Made by a program: the position numbers and the translations under genes
Notes under the pieces: generated by a model
Told to the model about the DNA's origin: nothing
Databases searched by the model: none
Seen by the model: the letters and a program-made list of their open reading frames with translations, nothing else
Shown here: piece by piece, positions 48,803-59,140 of the stretch
Numbering within the stretch: the stretch's first letter is position 1
Layout: the number at the start of each line of letters is the position of its first letter
Assembly: GCA_948567375.1 (NCBI GenBank)
Contig: OX419761.1
Span: forward strand, 42,260,243-42,324,242
DNA from: Lunularia cruciata
Lineage: Eukaryota; Streptophyta; Marchantiopsida; Lunulariales; Lunulariaceae
Reading direction: 5' to 3'
Length of the DNA: 64,000 nt

Positions 48803-49279
48803 TGTTCTCAATTCCTATAAAAAAATTCTCCTAGAGAGCTCACTTCTCTAATGTAATCAGTTCCCTCTTTCACTCCAATCAGATTTGAACTTGATCTTCC
48901 ATTCAACACTTTGCCAATATTTGTGCATTGCTTACAATCAAGCCATACACACTCTAGCTAAGAGACTCCATGTGATGCTCTCCGGCCTCTGTCCACCATA
49001 GCCAAGAACTCAAAGGCTCAATATCAAAGCAGTGAGCTCTTTGGAGCTATATTTCAAAAGTATACCTCTTTGCACGACCTATGTCTCCAACCCTAACAAT
49101 GTTGTTGAGGATGCAAACGGTGCAAATGATGGTGGGTCGCACCATGTGATCAGTAGCACTAACATGAAATGTAGCCACAATCAAATATTCCATGAGCAAC
49201 TACCAAAATAACTATGATTCCCAACATTACCACTCTAACATCCAAGCAAATTAGCTTCAGTGCTAGAAATGTAGTGATG
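48803..49279 (-). repeat. Element B LTR, right (5') copy
   Basis: Follows the primer site. From 48849 onward it matches the left LTR at about 80% by eye. The first 46 bp have no clear counterpart on the left. The right limit is where similarity stops. Confidence 0.6.
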
Positions 49280-50327
49280 AAGTTCATCAATACTCCAAAT
49301 CTATTATATATACAATAGACTATAGATGTTGAAATCTAGATGCTTAAGTTCTAAGATCAATATCTATCCTCCACTATAATGTTCAAGGATAGCAAAAGTT
49401 TCATGACTTGTTTAGTATACTTTGTCCATAAAAAATCAGTCTATCATGGTTTTAAATTTGACTTTGGACCAATTTTATTGTTTATGAAAATATTTCTTTT
49501 GGACTTTGATTAAGAGGATTTTCTTCTCCAAAAATAACAAATAAAGTTATGGGGCTATTTTGTTGAGTTCCTTAGAGAGAGTTATCACATGCCCCTAGGT
49601 ATTCTTTAGCATATGGATAGATTTTTGTCTTTGGTTTTGCATTAATCGGGAGAAGGAAAACCCTTTGAGGTTATAAAAGGATTTTTTTAACATTGAACAC
49701 CATCAATCAAAAATTAGTGCCACCATGAAAACAGTCTGAAAATGGACAATCTAGCAATGAAATTCCAAGGATGACATTGTCAACTACTCTGGATTGCTCT
49801 ATCAAGATTCATCTATACCATAGAATTGGGGATTGAGCAAGGTTTTATCTAATGTTTTAATAGTTTTCTCTTACCAATACACTTCTTCATTTTCTCCCAA
49901 CCATATGCTATAGAGGTATAGATTCAAGTAGGAATTATTTATACTTCACAAGAGAAAAATCAAGATAGTTTAGTCCTATCAATCCTCCGCAATAACTGAA
50001 CAGATCCCATGATATATTCTAGGATTGCTCCTTCTTTCTCAATTGGTAGGCACCTCCATTGTCACCAACACTAATGGAATGTCAAGAACCTCCATCCCTA
50101 AACCAAGAGTCTGGAAACTGGAACTTGGGTTCACATATATCCAACCCGTCCATACCATAGTTAGATGTAGTTTACAATGTACGCATATGGAAGATACCGT
50201 AGTCACCGTAAATGGACAGCGTAGATTAAATCCAAGGCAACCTTACTACTGTAGTTAGCCTTTCTTCACTATGGTGTACTATAGACTACGTTTGTTATCC
50301 AAGTAAATAATTTATTTATATACAATA
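49280..50327. other. Spacer between element B and the DNA transposon; no gene
   Basis: AT-rich with short frames only. The 5' LTR of B may extend somewhat into it. Confidence 0.45.
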
Positions 50328-50352
50328 GGGGGTTTCAGAAATAGGTTTGACG
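50328..50352 (+). repeat. Terminal inverted repeat, left
   Basis: Begins GGGGGTTTCAGAAATAGGTT. Matches the inverted 61547-61571 at about 20 of 25 positions, best over the CAGAAATAG core. Confidence 0.6.
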
Positions 50353-50831
50353 GATGTCTACGGGATAAATAATAAACTTCATAATTATTTTTAGTGAACT
50401 CTGTAACGATACGCGATTGTAATAACTGAACGCTCTATAACTTCAGTTAAGGGATATATTTTGCAAATTGCATTCATTTATAAAAATCAAATCATATGTT
50501 ACAAATGTTTTCAAATGACGTAACTAAATAAATGATTGTCAAAAAAAGTGACGTGTTTCCTCAAGAGGGTTGCCATGTGGTCATTTAGTCACATATTGAT
50601 GATTTGGTTTCCGTATTCAAGATCCAAAATGGCCTTGCCCAACAATTCAAATTTTTAAACTCAAATTCACCACCCTCTGGAGCAAATGTGCAAGTTGTCA
50701 GGCAACTAACGGTGGTTTTGTAGTTTTGCATTGGTGTGGGAAGTGATCAGCACCGCCGTGCAGTAACCAAGAAATTGATTAGAGGGCAAGGGCGATGATT
50801 TTGATGCTAGGAGTGCAACAAACTTTTTGCA

Positions 50832-51176
50832 ATGGGAGATCAAGTACCTTGTTTTAGTGTAGGAGACTCACTTATCGATGTTGATCCGGGACCTATAGAG
50901 TCATCTTTGGATTTGCAACCTCAACAACCATTAGGGAAATTTGGAGACTTGTTGAGTATGGCTTCTTCTGTGCCCAGCAAAACCAAGGAGGATGAACAAT
51001 TTTTCATGGCAACACACCATTATAGCCAAATACTGGATTATTTGGAGGACCTCGAGCATTTTGCACAAATTCATGGTGGGAATTGCAAAAAGCCCATTCA
51101 GAAATTGACCGCATTTAGTTTCATGGCAACTTTTTTGATTAGGGAGGGTCAAGGATTTCCTACTTCTATGAAGTAG
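50832..51176 (+). pseudogene. Harbinger accessory gene, N-terminal part
   Basis: A 114-codon frame starting MGDQVPCFSVGDSLIDVDPG and containing QFFMATHHYSQILDYLEDLE. It stops inside a hairpin (51149-51187), after which a shifted frame continues with a helix-rich domain. No named family was recognised for this part. Its plus-strand position near the left terminus fits the accessory DNA-binding gene of PIF/Harbinger elements. The break is probably secondary. Confidence 0.4.
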
Positions 51177-51187
51177 AAAATCCTTGA
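51149..51187. repeat. Hairpin disrupting the accessory gene
   Basis: Arms of 18-19 bp (TCAAGGATTTCCTACTTC and its near reverse complement, two mismatches) around a 3-nt loop. The right arm supplies the stop codon of the preceding frame and the stop that precedes the next, so a local inverted duplication seems to have split one gene. Confidence 0.75.
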
Positions 51188-51748
51188 CAGCTTTACAAGA
51201 AATGGTTGCGGTACATGAAACAGTACAAAGAAACTCGGGAGCTTAAGAACAAGTCTACGGGAGAAGGTCTCACCAAGAAGGAATATGGCAAAGGGTGGAG
51301 AACAATAGAAGATAAATTGAATGGAATATGCCTTTATTTTGCAAGAATGGAAGCCATGTTTGGGACAAGAGCAAACATAAGTCCATTGGCAATGGTAAGT
51401 TTAGGAGATTGTAATCCTAATTCAAGTGAGATTTGTGAGGCTGGCGAGGAGGAGGTCCATGAAGATGCACAAGAGTGCTCCCAATTCTCATCTCCTCCAA
51501 GGGTGGTGCTCCTTGACCCGGGCCCTGAGTTGGTCGCAAACACCCAAGGGATGGAAATTTTACCAAGTGGCATGGAGAATGGAATCCTATCACGTGAGGA
51601 TGAGTCTCCATTTGTTCCACCGATGAAGGACTTGCCTTTCATTACACCACCGCCTTTAATTTCTACAAGAGATGGATCCAATTGTGCCAACCAAGAAGGG
51701 GAACATGACCCAATGTGGTGCCCACAAATTTATTTTTTTTCAAAATAA
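51188..51748 (+). pseudogene. Candidate SANT/Myb-like accessory protein of the transposon
   Basis: The open frame runs from the codon after the hairpin (no ATG near its start). It begins QLYKKWLRYMKQYKETRELK, then GWRTIEDKLNGICLYFARME, AMFGTRANISPLAMV and a Pro/Glu-rich acidic tail. Three aromatic-bearing helices with spaced Trp residues resemble the trihelix or SANT-like domain that PIF/Harbinger elements encode as a partner protein binding the transposon ends. Family membership is inferred from layout, not from a decisive motif. It is separated from the 50832 frame only by the hairpin. Confidence 0.4.
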
Positions 51749-52299
51749 AGGAGAAGTGTATAGAAGTGTATAGAGAAGTCGGATTGCGCCTGTATGGCTG
51801 AAGAAGGCGAAGAAAATTGTCTTTGGGATGAAACCCGAAGTAAAGTGACTTTGGGTCATAAGGCAAAGTACTCGAAAATGCCCTGTCAGCATACAATACA
51901 AAGTAAATTGTCTTCGGATCGGGGGGAGCTCAACCCGAGGCAAAGACAGTCTAACAACCTTTTGTCGGGGCAAGAAATTCAAGAAGGGGCCGTTTCAAAA
52001 CTGGCGGCTCATACGCACGAAGGTTGATTGACAGTGATAGGTGCATGCCGGAGGTGTGATTTCCCGGTAGAAACTTGAAGTGACGGAAGACAAAGAAGTG
52101 CAACTCTATAAAAATCAAAACTGCAACGACGAAATGTCAAGCAATTTTCCTTTGCCATTGAGGAGTCGTCTTGCAGGTGATCGGGGAAAGGGAAATAAAG
52201 TTGGACTCGGGTTAGTGCGCAAGGGAGAAGTCACGAGAGAGAAGTCGCGAGAGAGAAGTCGCGAGAGAGAAATCGAGAGATAGTAAGAAAGCAAAAGAG
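51749..52299 (+). other. Interval with low-complexity frames; no clear gene
   Basis: Short plus-strand frames (51794-52027, 52080-52283) lack recognisable domains. The latter ends in the tandem repeat at 52226-52281. Confidence 0.4.
52226..52281 (+). repeat. 14-bp tandem repeat (AGAAGTCGCGAGAG), about four copies
   Basis: Units AGAAGTCACGAGAG, AGAAGTCGCGAGAG (twice) and a diverged fourth. Because the unit is not a multiple of three, any frame through it changes register from unit to unit. Confidence 0.8.
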
Positions 52300-52860
52300 A
52301 TGGGAGGAGGGAAGAAAAACTCCGAATTTGCAGTGAGAAATCATGCAATTTGGAGATTAGATGTAGTAGCGAGGATCAAAGTCTTGAGCCAACTTTGGAT
52401 CACCTTTCTGGCATGGAACTGGAACGTAAGTTTTCCAAGATTCATGACAGAAATCATCAAGAGTAAGTGTCTCGATGGTCCCGAGGAAGAAGGGAAGAGA
52501 GGAAATCCGGCTCGCTGGACAGAGTCGGATTGGAGACTCATACTCGGAAAGGAGGCGGGTTTGGAGCAGGGAGCCACGTTCTTGGGGAAAGGAGAGATAG
52601 CCCAAGAAACGCAGGAGGTGAGAGATGCCTTCTCGTCGAAGAGAACGAAGAATGGGTACAAGGTAGAAAGTTACAAAGATCCTGTCAAGAGAGGAATCGT
52701 GAGTGCTTTGATGGCAATCTTGAAGCCGGAGAGAACAACTTATGTGATGAAACACCAAGCGGTGTTCTTTCACAAATTGTTTGCAGGAGAATCCATTAAT
52801 TGGGCAAGGTGTTTTCACGGGAGAACAAGGCAGATGGTGTGGAATCTACGGGATAAGTAG
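52300..52860 (+). CDS. Cargo protein 1, helical, unidentified
   Basis: A 186-codon frame beginning MGGGKKNSEFAVRNHAIWRL. Its second half, YVMKHQAVFFHKLFAGESIN then WARCFHGRTR, has the hydrophobic pattern seen in plant transposon-associated proteins where a 'lLyai..G..inlg' block precedes a C-terminal helix. After the TAG at 52858 the same frame continues with MPFAAHFYLGLNLLNLAERN, suggesting that the stop is a nonsense mutation. No catalytic motif is visible. It could be the amino-terminal part of the same gene as 53049-53612. Confidence 0.4.
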   Translation: MGGGKKNSEFAVRNHAIWRLDVVARIKVLSQLWITFLAWNWNVSFPRFMTEIIKSKCLDGPEEEGKRGNPARWTESDWRLILGKEAGLEQGATFLGKGEIAQETQEVRDAFSSKRTKNGYKVESYKDPVKRGIVSALMAILKPERTTYVMKHQAVFFHKLFAGESINWARCFHGRTRQMVWNLRDK

Positions 52861-53048
52861 CCTCCACACTACATCATGCCATTTGCAGCACATTTCTACC
52901 TCGGGTTGAATTTGCTCAATTTGGCAGAGCGCAATGAATGGTGTCTCACTTCCATCCTGACTTAAGAAGAGAAGTCGACGCGGAGGAGCAGCAATATATT
53001 CTCCAAATCCGGAGCACGGACGACTACTACATGTAGACAGGGAAAAAC

Positions 53049-53612
53049 ATGGAGGTCGTAGTAAGTACTCCGACGAAGAAGAGAACTCGGCACACAAAAG
53101 CCAAAGAAAACAAGAAACCTCGGAAGATGCAGAAAAATAACCTGAGGCGAGGAATGGTGGTGATTGAGTCAAAAGATGAAGACTCAAAAGGTGAGGCCGA
53201 GCTCAAGACGGAGGACTCGGAACGTGAGGAGGAACCTGAGCTGACACTGCAGAGCGAAGATACTAGCAGTGATAGTGAAGACGGTGGAGAAATGAACTCG
53301 GCACCAGTGGCTGAAGAATACAAAGAAGAAGTGCAAGCCGAAGTAGAAGCCGAAGACAATGTGGCGCTGGAAGACAAAGTACCGGTGCTCGAGGAGAAGA
53401 AGATCGCAGTACAACAAGGAGTTCGCTTGAGACGTAAGGCAAAGTGTGAGGCGGGGCCGAGTAAAGTGAAGGAAGAGGTAGAAGACAGCACGGGTAGTGA
53501 GGCATCAATCCCGATACGAAGACTTCAAAGAAGAAGACGCATATCACGAGAACATGAGGAGAAACAAGAAATTACTCCGTGGGAGGAAGTTGTGCCTTCA
53601 GTGGAGGGGTAG
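53049..53612 (+). CDS. Cargo protein 2, strongly acidic with basic ends
   Basis: A 187-codon frame. The first 35 residues are Lys/Arg-rich (STPTKKRTRHTKAKENKKPR), the centre is dominated by Glu/Asp/Ser (residues 40-115), and the end is basic again (PIRRLQRRRRISREHEEK). This charge pattern suggests a nuclear, disordered protein, but composition alone does not define a family. Its acidic character parallels the acidic tail of the minus-strand cargo gene at 56885-58549. Confidence 0.4.
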   Translation: MEVVVSTPTKKRTRHTKAKENKKPRKMQKNNLRRGMVVIESKDEDSKGEAELKTEDSEREEEPELTLQSEDTSSDSEDGGEMNSAPVAEEYKEEVQAEVEAEDNVALEDKVPVLEEKKIAVQQGVRLRRKAKCEAGPSKVKEEVEDSTGSEASIPIRRLQRRRRISREHEEKQEITPWEEVVPSVEG

Positions 53613-53901
53613 AACACAATTCTGAGGCAAAGTTGTTTTGCAGTGAAGTGCCATTTTCGGGAGAGCCTGAATCATCACAATCAAGATTGTTTGGAAAGAA
53701 TTGAAGGATTTGCGATTAAGGAGTGTGAATTTGTGACAAGACTGCGAGTCAATGCTTGTTACTCTCTTCTGGGTGTGGTTTCTACCTGAGAGACTAAAGA
53801 AGAACTCAAGAAGAACTGAAATTGTTACTTTGCTTTGTATTTGACCAATTCTGACTCGTATCTCTGCGGGAACGAACTTTACTTACCCAATTACCGCAAA
53901 A

Positions 53902-54360
53902 GTGATATTTGCCGGGTTGTCACACCCAAAGAGGATGAAAGGTGGAATATCTGCAAGTAAGGTACCCAAGTTGTCACCTAGTATGTCATTGTCTCATGAT
54001 TTAGCAAAAATTACCATGTTGAAGGGATATAGTATAGAATCCAGAGAGAGGTTACGACTAGCTGAACTAGAAGCCACCAACATGAGGAAGAGAGAGAAAA
54101 CAATGATGGGAATGGAAGCAGAGCGTGTTAGATTAGAGACAAAGAACATGAAAATTGAAATTGAGAAAAAATTGAGCACAAATAAAAGGAAAGCTAGGGC
54201 AGACAAACACAAATTTAAGGAGAAGAGTTTAGAATCAAAGCGCACTCATGAAGTCAAAATGAGTCCCTTACAAGCAAGGAAAACTCCTAAGGAAATAAGT
54301 AACTATTTTAAAGTGCTCACTAAGGTTCAATGTCCATCATACTTTACTGATAGTGAATAG
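53902..54360 (+). CDS. Cargo protein 3, basic coiled coil
   Basis: A 152-codon frame with a continuous predicted helix: LRLAELEATNMRKREKTMMG, MEAERVRLETKNMKIEIEKK and a Lys-rich end. The pattern resembles the C-terminal helix of Harbinger accessory proteins and of NAM-associated domains, so it may be a further exon of the accessory gene that starts at 50832. Acceptor-like sequence precedes it, but no splice pair was proven. Confidence 0.4.
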   Translation: MIFAGLSHPKRMKGGISASKVPKLSPSMSLSHDLAKITMLKGYSIESRERLRLAELEATNMRKREKTMMGMEAERVRLETKNMKIEIEKKLSTNKRKARADKHKFKEKSLESKRTHEVKMSPLQARKTPKEISNYFKVLTKVQCPSYFTDSE

Positions 54361-54629
54361 TATATCACCACGTAACCTTTATTATGATTATAATAAAGAT
54401 GAGTTATGGAAACTTGATAAATGCTTCTAGTATCCGCTTGATGCAGCTTGTTACCACTCAATTCCTCTCAAGTTTTTGATGTTGTTGTTACCACTCAGTT
54501 CCTCTCATGTCTTTCTTGCACAATAAGCCCAAGATGCCATGAGTTGGCACTCATAACCGCCCAAAAGTCTTTCCTGCTGCAGCTAGTTGCCGCTCAATGC
54601 AACATGGAAAAAGAATAAAGGCAAGCAAG

Positions 54630-54840
54630 TGCTCGTCGGCACTCGTAGGCGCTTGTAGGTGCTCATAGAAGCTAGTGGGTGCTAGTAGGCACTTGTGGCT
54701 ATTGGGTAGGCACTAGTTGACGCTTGTGGCCGCTGGGTGGCACTCAAAGACGCTAGGAGGTACTCATAAATTTGGTAGGCACTCGTAGATGCTCGTAGAC
54801 GCTCGACGGCACGCGTTGATGCTGAGGGCAGCTCGTGATG
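54630..54840 (+). repeat. GC-rich minisatellite cluster 1 (GGCACTCGTAGGCGCTNGT)
   Basis: Many imperfect 10-13-bp units of the GGyGCTnGTAG type, such as GGCACTCGTAGGCGCTTG, GGTGCTAGTAGGCACTTG and GATGCTCGTAGACGCTCG. It stands out from AT-rich surroundings. The same motif family recurs at 57590-58190 (same strand) and at 58890-59140 (opposite strand). Confidence 0.7.
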
Positions 54841-55121
54841 GGTTTAGGGTGGTGACTCTTGATGGAAATGGTGCACATATTTACAAGGTGATGACATGTT
54901 GGATACAAAAGGCACAATTGAGTATATAGCACATGAAAATACAAGAGTTAGACCACAATATGAGAGTTCACAAGTGTAAATTAAAAAATAAATATATACA
55001 TGGGGAGAAATGAACATAATATGTATATATAAATGGAGAGCCAATAGAACCTAAACCTATGACTATGGAGGTCAAGGAGGTGAAGAAGAAGAGGAAGATG
55101 CACTATGGTGTCTAAATGCTA

Positions 55122-56541
55122 CTACTGCAGTAGTAGTCTACAACGGTATACATGATGTTGAATCCTAAATGGACTCAATGACCACCATAGGGGCCACTCG
55201 CTCTCATCCAAGTCTTGATGTCTGATACCGCTAGCAAGAAGAGGATATGAGTCATAACTATAAGAACTCAATCTACCTGATATCCACTCCTCTTTTGCCG
55301 AACTAATAGCAAGCCTATTGTCATGGACAAATCTATCCAAAGCACTCATCAAAGGGTCAAATGACCAAGTGTATGATGCTTTATGTACCCTATAAGGACA
55401 GAAGTGCGTAGGGTGGATAGCACCATGTGGATGGTTCCTATAATAAGAGAGTGCATAACTATCTATGATCCAAAGATCACGAAGAGGTAAACCTAATGAA
55501 GTAAGATGCTCATATGATCTAACTCTAAGTCCTTTGAACTCATAATCTTGCTGGATATCTCTAGAACACAAACATGCCATGAGGTGAGACCCGGTGAACT
55601 CCCTCCGGGAGTTCAAACCACTGCCACATGCTCCGTAACAACCACTCCACTCCATCCGGAGTAAGATCTATCCACAAGATAACCTCAAAGCGTAGCAAAC
55701 AGAACTAGATGAATTGGCTAACACCAAGACAGGCTACCCACCCTATAGGCCCAGACTGTGTGTGACGGCACCAACCATGCATAGTCGTCCCACTCTCCCA
55801 TGCATGGAAGCCGATAGCACCACAAATCCATAATAAACATAGACAAGTAACATCCACAAGTAACATCCACAATAATAATCTTCTTCCATAGGAAGCCGGG
55901 GAAGAGGATACATGGAATATACTCTCCTGATAGATGAATCCTCTCTCTAAACTCAGTCTAAGTGCCCTGAGTCTCCACACTGTGAGGTAACACATGGGTG
56001 GCATCAGTTTGGGTCTGCATCTCATGACGAGTATGGGTCTCGCGAGCAATAGTACGTAGTCTGGGTCCAAGATAAGCCACACGAGCCCTCAAATGAGCTA
56101 GACTACTCTCACTCTCCTCTACATGAGCTCTCATCTGAGCTAGATTACTCTCACTCTCCCTACCTAAACATGTGCATTCTCACACCTCTCTATAGCATAT
56201 GCTAACTCTTGTGCCTGATTCCGTAACTGGAGCTTGTAACCCCCCGCCATGGCAGCGGCACCTAGTATGTCCATGTCCAAGTCACCTAATCTCTGCTCTC
56301 TCTCCATCTCAAAAGTAAGCAAGGTCAGATGCCTCTCTTCCTTTGCAGCAAGTAAATCCTCTCGCTCACAAAGGAGTCTCTCTCGCTCTAGCACTAATCT
56401 TGCTCTCTCCTCTACACTCTCCAATCTACTCTCACGCTCAAGGAGATTTCTCTCTCTACACTCAACCACTTGAACACAATCATCTAAAATGCGAGTGATG
56501 TCAACTAAAAAAGAAGGAGTTGAAGGTACTTTGAAATGCAT
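55122..56541 (-). pseudogene. Cargo gene 4: coiled-coil protein, frameshifted
   Basis: The minus-strand start at 56541 gives MHFKVPSTPSFLVDITRILD followed by a long heptad helix (ERESRLESVEERARLVLERE) to the stop at 56164. A frame shift then continues the helix with two related repeats (ESESNLAQMRAHVE, ESESSLAHLRARVA) and a further stop near 55960. Broken frames down to 55122 contain PLRDLWIIDSYALSYYRNHP and DRFVHDNRLAISSAKEEW, which look like real globular sequence. No family was recognised. At least one frameshift and one nonsense codon are required to read it through. Confidence 0.45.
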
Positions 56542-56828
56542 GGGGTCACCAACTCACTCCACAGATGGAGAAAGTGATAAAGGGGAAGAAGAGTGAAAAG
56601 GAGCTATCTCAACAAAGGGTAAGGGCTGTGTCTCAACACAAATCTGTTGAACACCTGTTCACAAGTGGTACATTTAGTTATCTATCAAGTACAAATTCAT
56701 ATTTGAATTTAAAATTATACAAGTTTGCAAGTTCATTAATTCAAGCTTCTTAAATGAACTCGTTTATTAAATCCGGTAATGGTATATACAAAAGAACTTT
56801 GTATGTTTTCCAACATACAAATATATGA

Positions 56829-56854
56829 AAATATATATATATATATATATATAT
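56829..56854. repeat. (AT)n microsatellite
   Basis: About 13 uninterrupted AT dinucleotides, between the two minus-strand cargo genes. Confidence 0.9.
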
Positions 56855-56884
56855 GACCAAACTCAAACCTAATCAATCAATCAA

Positions 56885-58549
56885 TCACTCACCATCCTCA
56901 TCCTCTCCCTCATCCTCCCCATCATCAGTAGTCTCGCCCTCATCCAAGCTATCTACATCCTCATGATCATCACCATGCTCTCCCTTGTGTATAATCTCTT
57001 CCTCTCCATCACTCAGGTACATCACATCCTCCTCTGGAATTAAACCTCTCTCCACAAAGAGATGCGTGAGTATATGTCCAAGGAAGGTGACTCTAAACCT
57101 ACGCCCCTTAGGACTCCTCAATTGGCTTTGCAAACTTCCCACCTCCGCAATGATAACTCTAAAAGCTAACTCTCCCCAATCATAATCCTCCACACCAAAT
57201 CTCCTCAACTTGGTCTTGGTGTTGAGTACCAAATGCCCATGTACAATCTTGGGCCTAATAGTGGGTGCAAAAAGTGCACCCATCAACTAGAAGAAAGCTC
57301 AAAATGCAAGATATACACAGTGCCTTGCAAGATATCTTTTTGCAATCCTATCCCTTTGTGGAAACCAGTCTAAAACAGTTGTGTAAGGAACTGTCCTCCA
57401 TCTTGGTGTTCTCCCCCTTGGCATGGCAAGTGCATCTCTAACTATATCTGCAGTCAATTGAAACTGCCTACCTCTTACCATACATGTGCAAGAGACCTTG
57501 TTCCATGAACTCACAAACTTTGTACATGGAATGACCTGCAAAACCCCCCAAAAATATCAGCTCAAACTTCTCTCCCAAGGACTCAAGCTCAGGGGGTGCC
57601 GCTGGATGCCGCTCAAAGACGCTCACTGACAATTTTAACACTCAAAAAGAGCCACGGGTCGCCGCGGTGAGCCGCAACCCCCACGGTGCCACGGGTCGCC
57701 GCTGTGAGCCGCAACTAGGAGACACTCGATGACACAGGGAGGCGCTCCCGACCCCCCGGCGGCGCCCATAGGGCACCAAGAGGCGCTTGACACCGTGTGG
57801 GGGTGCTCATGGATGCTGCCCGTAGGTGCAGCTGCGCTGGATGGCGCTGCGGGACAGTGAGAGGTTTAGCTGGGAACCCCACGGAAGCGCTGGGTGCCGC
57901 ATGGGGTCACAGGAAGACGCTCATACAAGGGGTTAAGAGGCTAGAGATGGCGTTGGACGACGTTGGTAGGTGCTGTGGGACAAGGAGAGACACGAGGAGG
58001 TCTGTGCAGCCCCACGGAAACGTTGGGTGCCATGCAGGGAAGGCGCTCACGTGTAGGGATTTAGGGTTTGGGATGGCACTGGATGGTGCTAGACAGCGCG
58101 GGAGGACGCTGAGAGGCACTACGAGACATGCTGGGAGATGCTGGGAGGTGCTGCGGGATAGGCTGGGAGGCGCTGATGATTTGGAAGCAATAACCTGAAA
58201 TAAATGAACATCTTGAGGTGGAATGAAAAGAAAACAATGATGAATGTTTGAAGAATACCTTTGGCTGTGGATAGTGAAGTCCAAGAGTTATTTTGAGCAC
58301 CATTACATCTAGATCGATCTCCTGAATTCCGGAAACAGCAGTTTGAATCTGATGTTTGTCCAGCCAGCACCACTTGATGAAATTGGTTGGGTGTTGAATG
58401 ATATGGAATGCTATGAGCCAATCTCCTTCTTGACTATTTCTCATGTCGGGCCTGTCAATTATCTTTTCGTATCCCCAGATTTCTGCCATGGTTGAAATTG
58501 AATTTGCTCTCAGTCTCTTGAATGCTCTCTTATCTTTCTTCTCAATCAC
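56885..58549 (-). pseudogene. Cargo gene 5: spliced plant-transposon-associated protein
   Basis: Exon 1, 58549-58259, starts MIEKKDKRAFKRLRANSIST and ends PQPK at donor GTATTC. Exon 2 starts at 57535 after acceptor TTTTGCAG, and both are phase 0, so the sequence continues VIPCTKFVSSWNKVSCTCMV. The segment VSCTCMVRGRQFQLTADIVR then DALAMPRG resembles the start of the 'putative plant transposon protein' domain (F..v..VRG..f..t...I...L.lP.g), found in many plant genomes. In-frame TGA and TAG at about 57297 and 57288 interrupt exon 2; the second would be a C-to-T change of a Gln codon. It ends in an Asp/Glu-rich tail (stop at 56885). The intron holds minisatellite cluster 2. Confidence 0.5.
57590..58190 (+). 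repeat. GC-rich minisatellite cluster 2, inside the cargo-gene intron
   Basis: Irregular units such as GATGCCGCTCAAAGACGCTC, CACGGGTCGCCGCGGTGAGC and GGGAGGTGCTGCGGGATAGG. The piece CTCAAAGACGCT is shared with cluster 1 near 54756. High GC contrasts with the flanking exons. The open frames across it on both strands are composed of the repeat and are not considered genes. Confidence 0.65.
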
Positions 58550-58889
58550 TCCTTGTTTCTTCTCGAGTTGTGCTTCAGCCAGCCAGTTTGCCTCTTTCCT
58601 TCCCTAGTCTTGAAATGGCTCACTTGCACACCCTATGCCTTGCAAAATGATCCTTTCTCGAAATGGCTCTTTCTCCTTTGAACAACTCACACACCCTAAC
58701 AAAATGAACCTTCCAACACCCCACACACTTGCAAATGAGGCTTTCTAAGACATCCACACCCACTGGAATGACAAGAATTGAAAAGAAGAAGGTTTATATA
58801 ACCCATGCTATTGGAAAAAAACTCCATACCAAACATCCTAAAATGTACACTTTGGAGGCAAAATTTCATTTTTTCAACCAAAAGAACTC

Positions 58890-59140
58890 AAATCCCGAGC
58901 GGCAATATGCGGCACTCCACGTCGCCAACCGGCGCAGGCAAGCATTGCATAATTCACACAGTGCCTACCAGCACCTATCACCGATGCCTACCAGTGCCTA
59001 CGAGTGCATGTAATATTTGTGCATATTCCAGTGTGGTCCCTAACGTCTGCCAACATCTATGAGCGCCACTCAATGACTTTTTTAAGTTTGTGAGCGGCAC
59101 CCAGCATCTACAAGCGTCATCTCACGGTGTTTGCAACATC
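58890..59140 (-). repeat. GC-rich minisatellite cluster 3, inverted relative to cluster 1
   Basis: On the minus strand it reads GCACTCGTAGGCACTGGTAG, GGTGCTGGTAGGCACTGTG and GACGCTTGTAGATGCTGGG, the same motif as cluster 1 in opposite orientation. Clusters 1 and 3 thus bracket the minus-strand cargo genes. Confidence 0.65.

Larger units (their letters stand above)
32848..49279 (-). mobile_element. Element B: minus-strand Ty3/gypsy retrotransposon with nested insertions
   Basis: Terminal direct repeats (32848-33293 and 48849-49279) bracket minus-strand pol and gag remnants in Ty3/gypsy order. From right to left these are a primer site (48782-48801), a gag zinc knuckle (39414-39452), reverse transcriptase (about 36182-35946), RNase H (35853-35665), integrase (34830-34438) and a PHD-finger-like tail (33852-33610). 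A plus-strand element (41255-48380) and a solo LTR (34898-35322) were inserted later. All domains carry stops and frameshifts. Confidence 0.7.

Noticed and set aside
52357..52818. 153-codon minus-strand frame
   Set aside because: Lies opposite the longer plus-strand frame 52300-52860, and its translation has no recognisable pattern.
53027..53491. Ser/Phe-rich minus-strand frames opposite the acidic cargo protein
   Set aside because: They arise from the complement of the repetitive Glu and Asp codons of the plus-strand frame 53049-53612.
57797..58198. 133-codon plus-strand frame
   Set aside because: Composed of the GC-rich minisatellite inside the inferred intron; no domain and no codon structure beyond the repeat.
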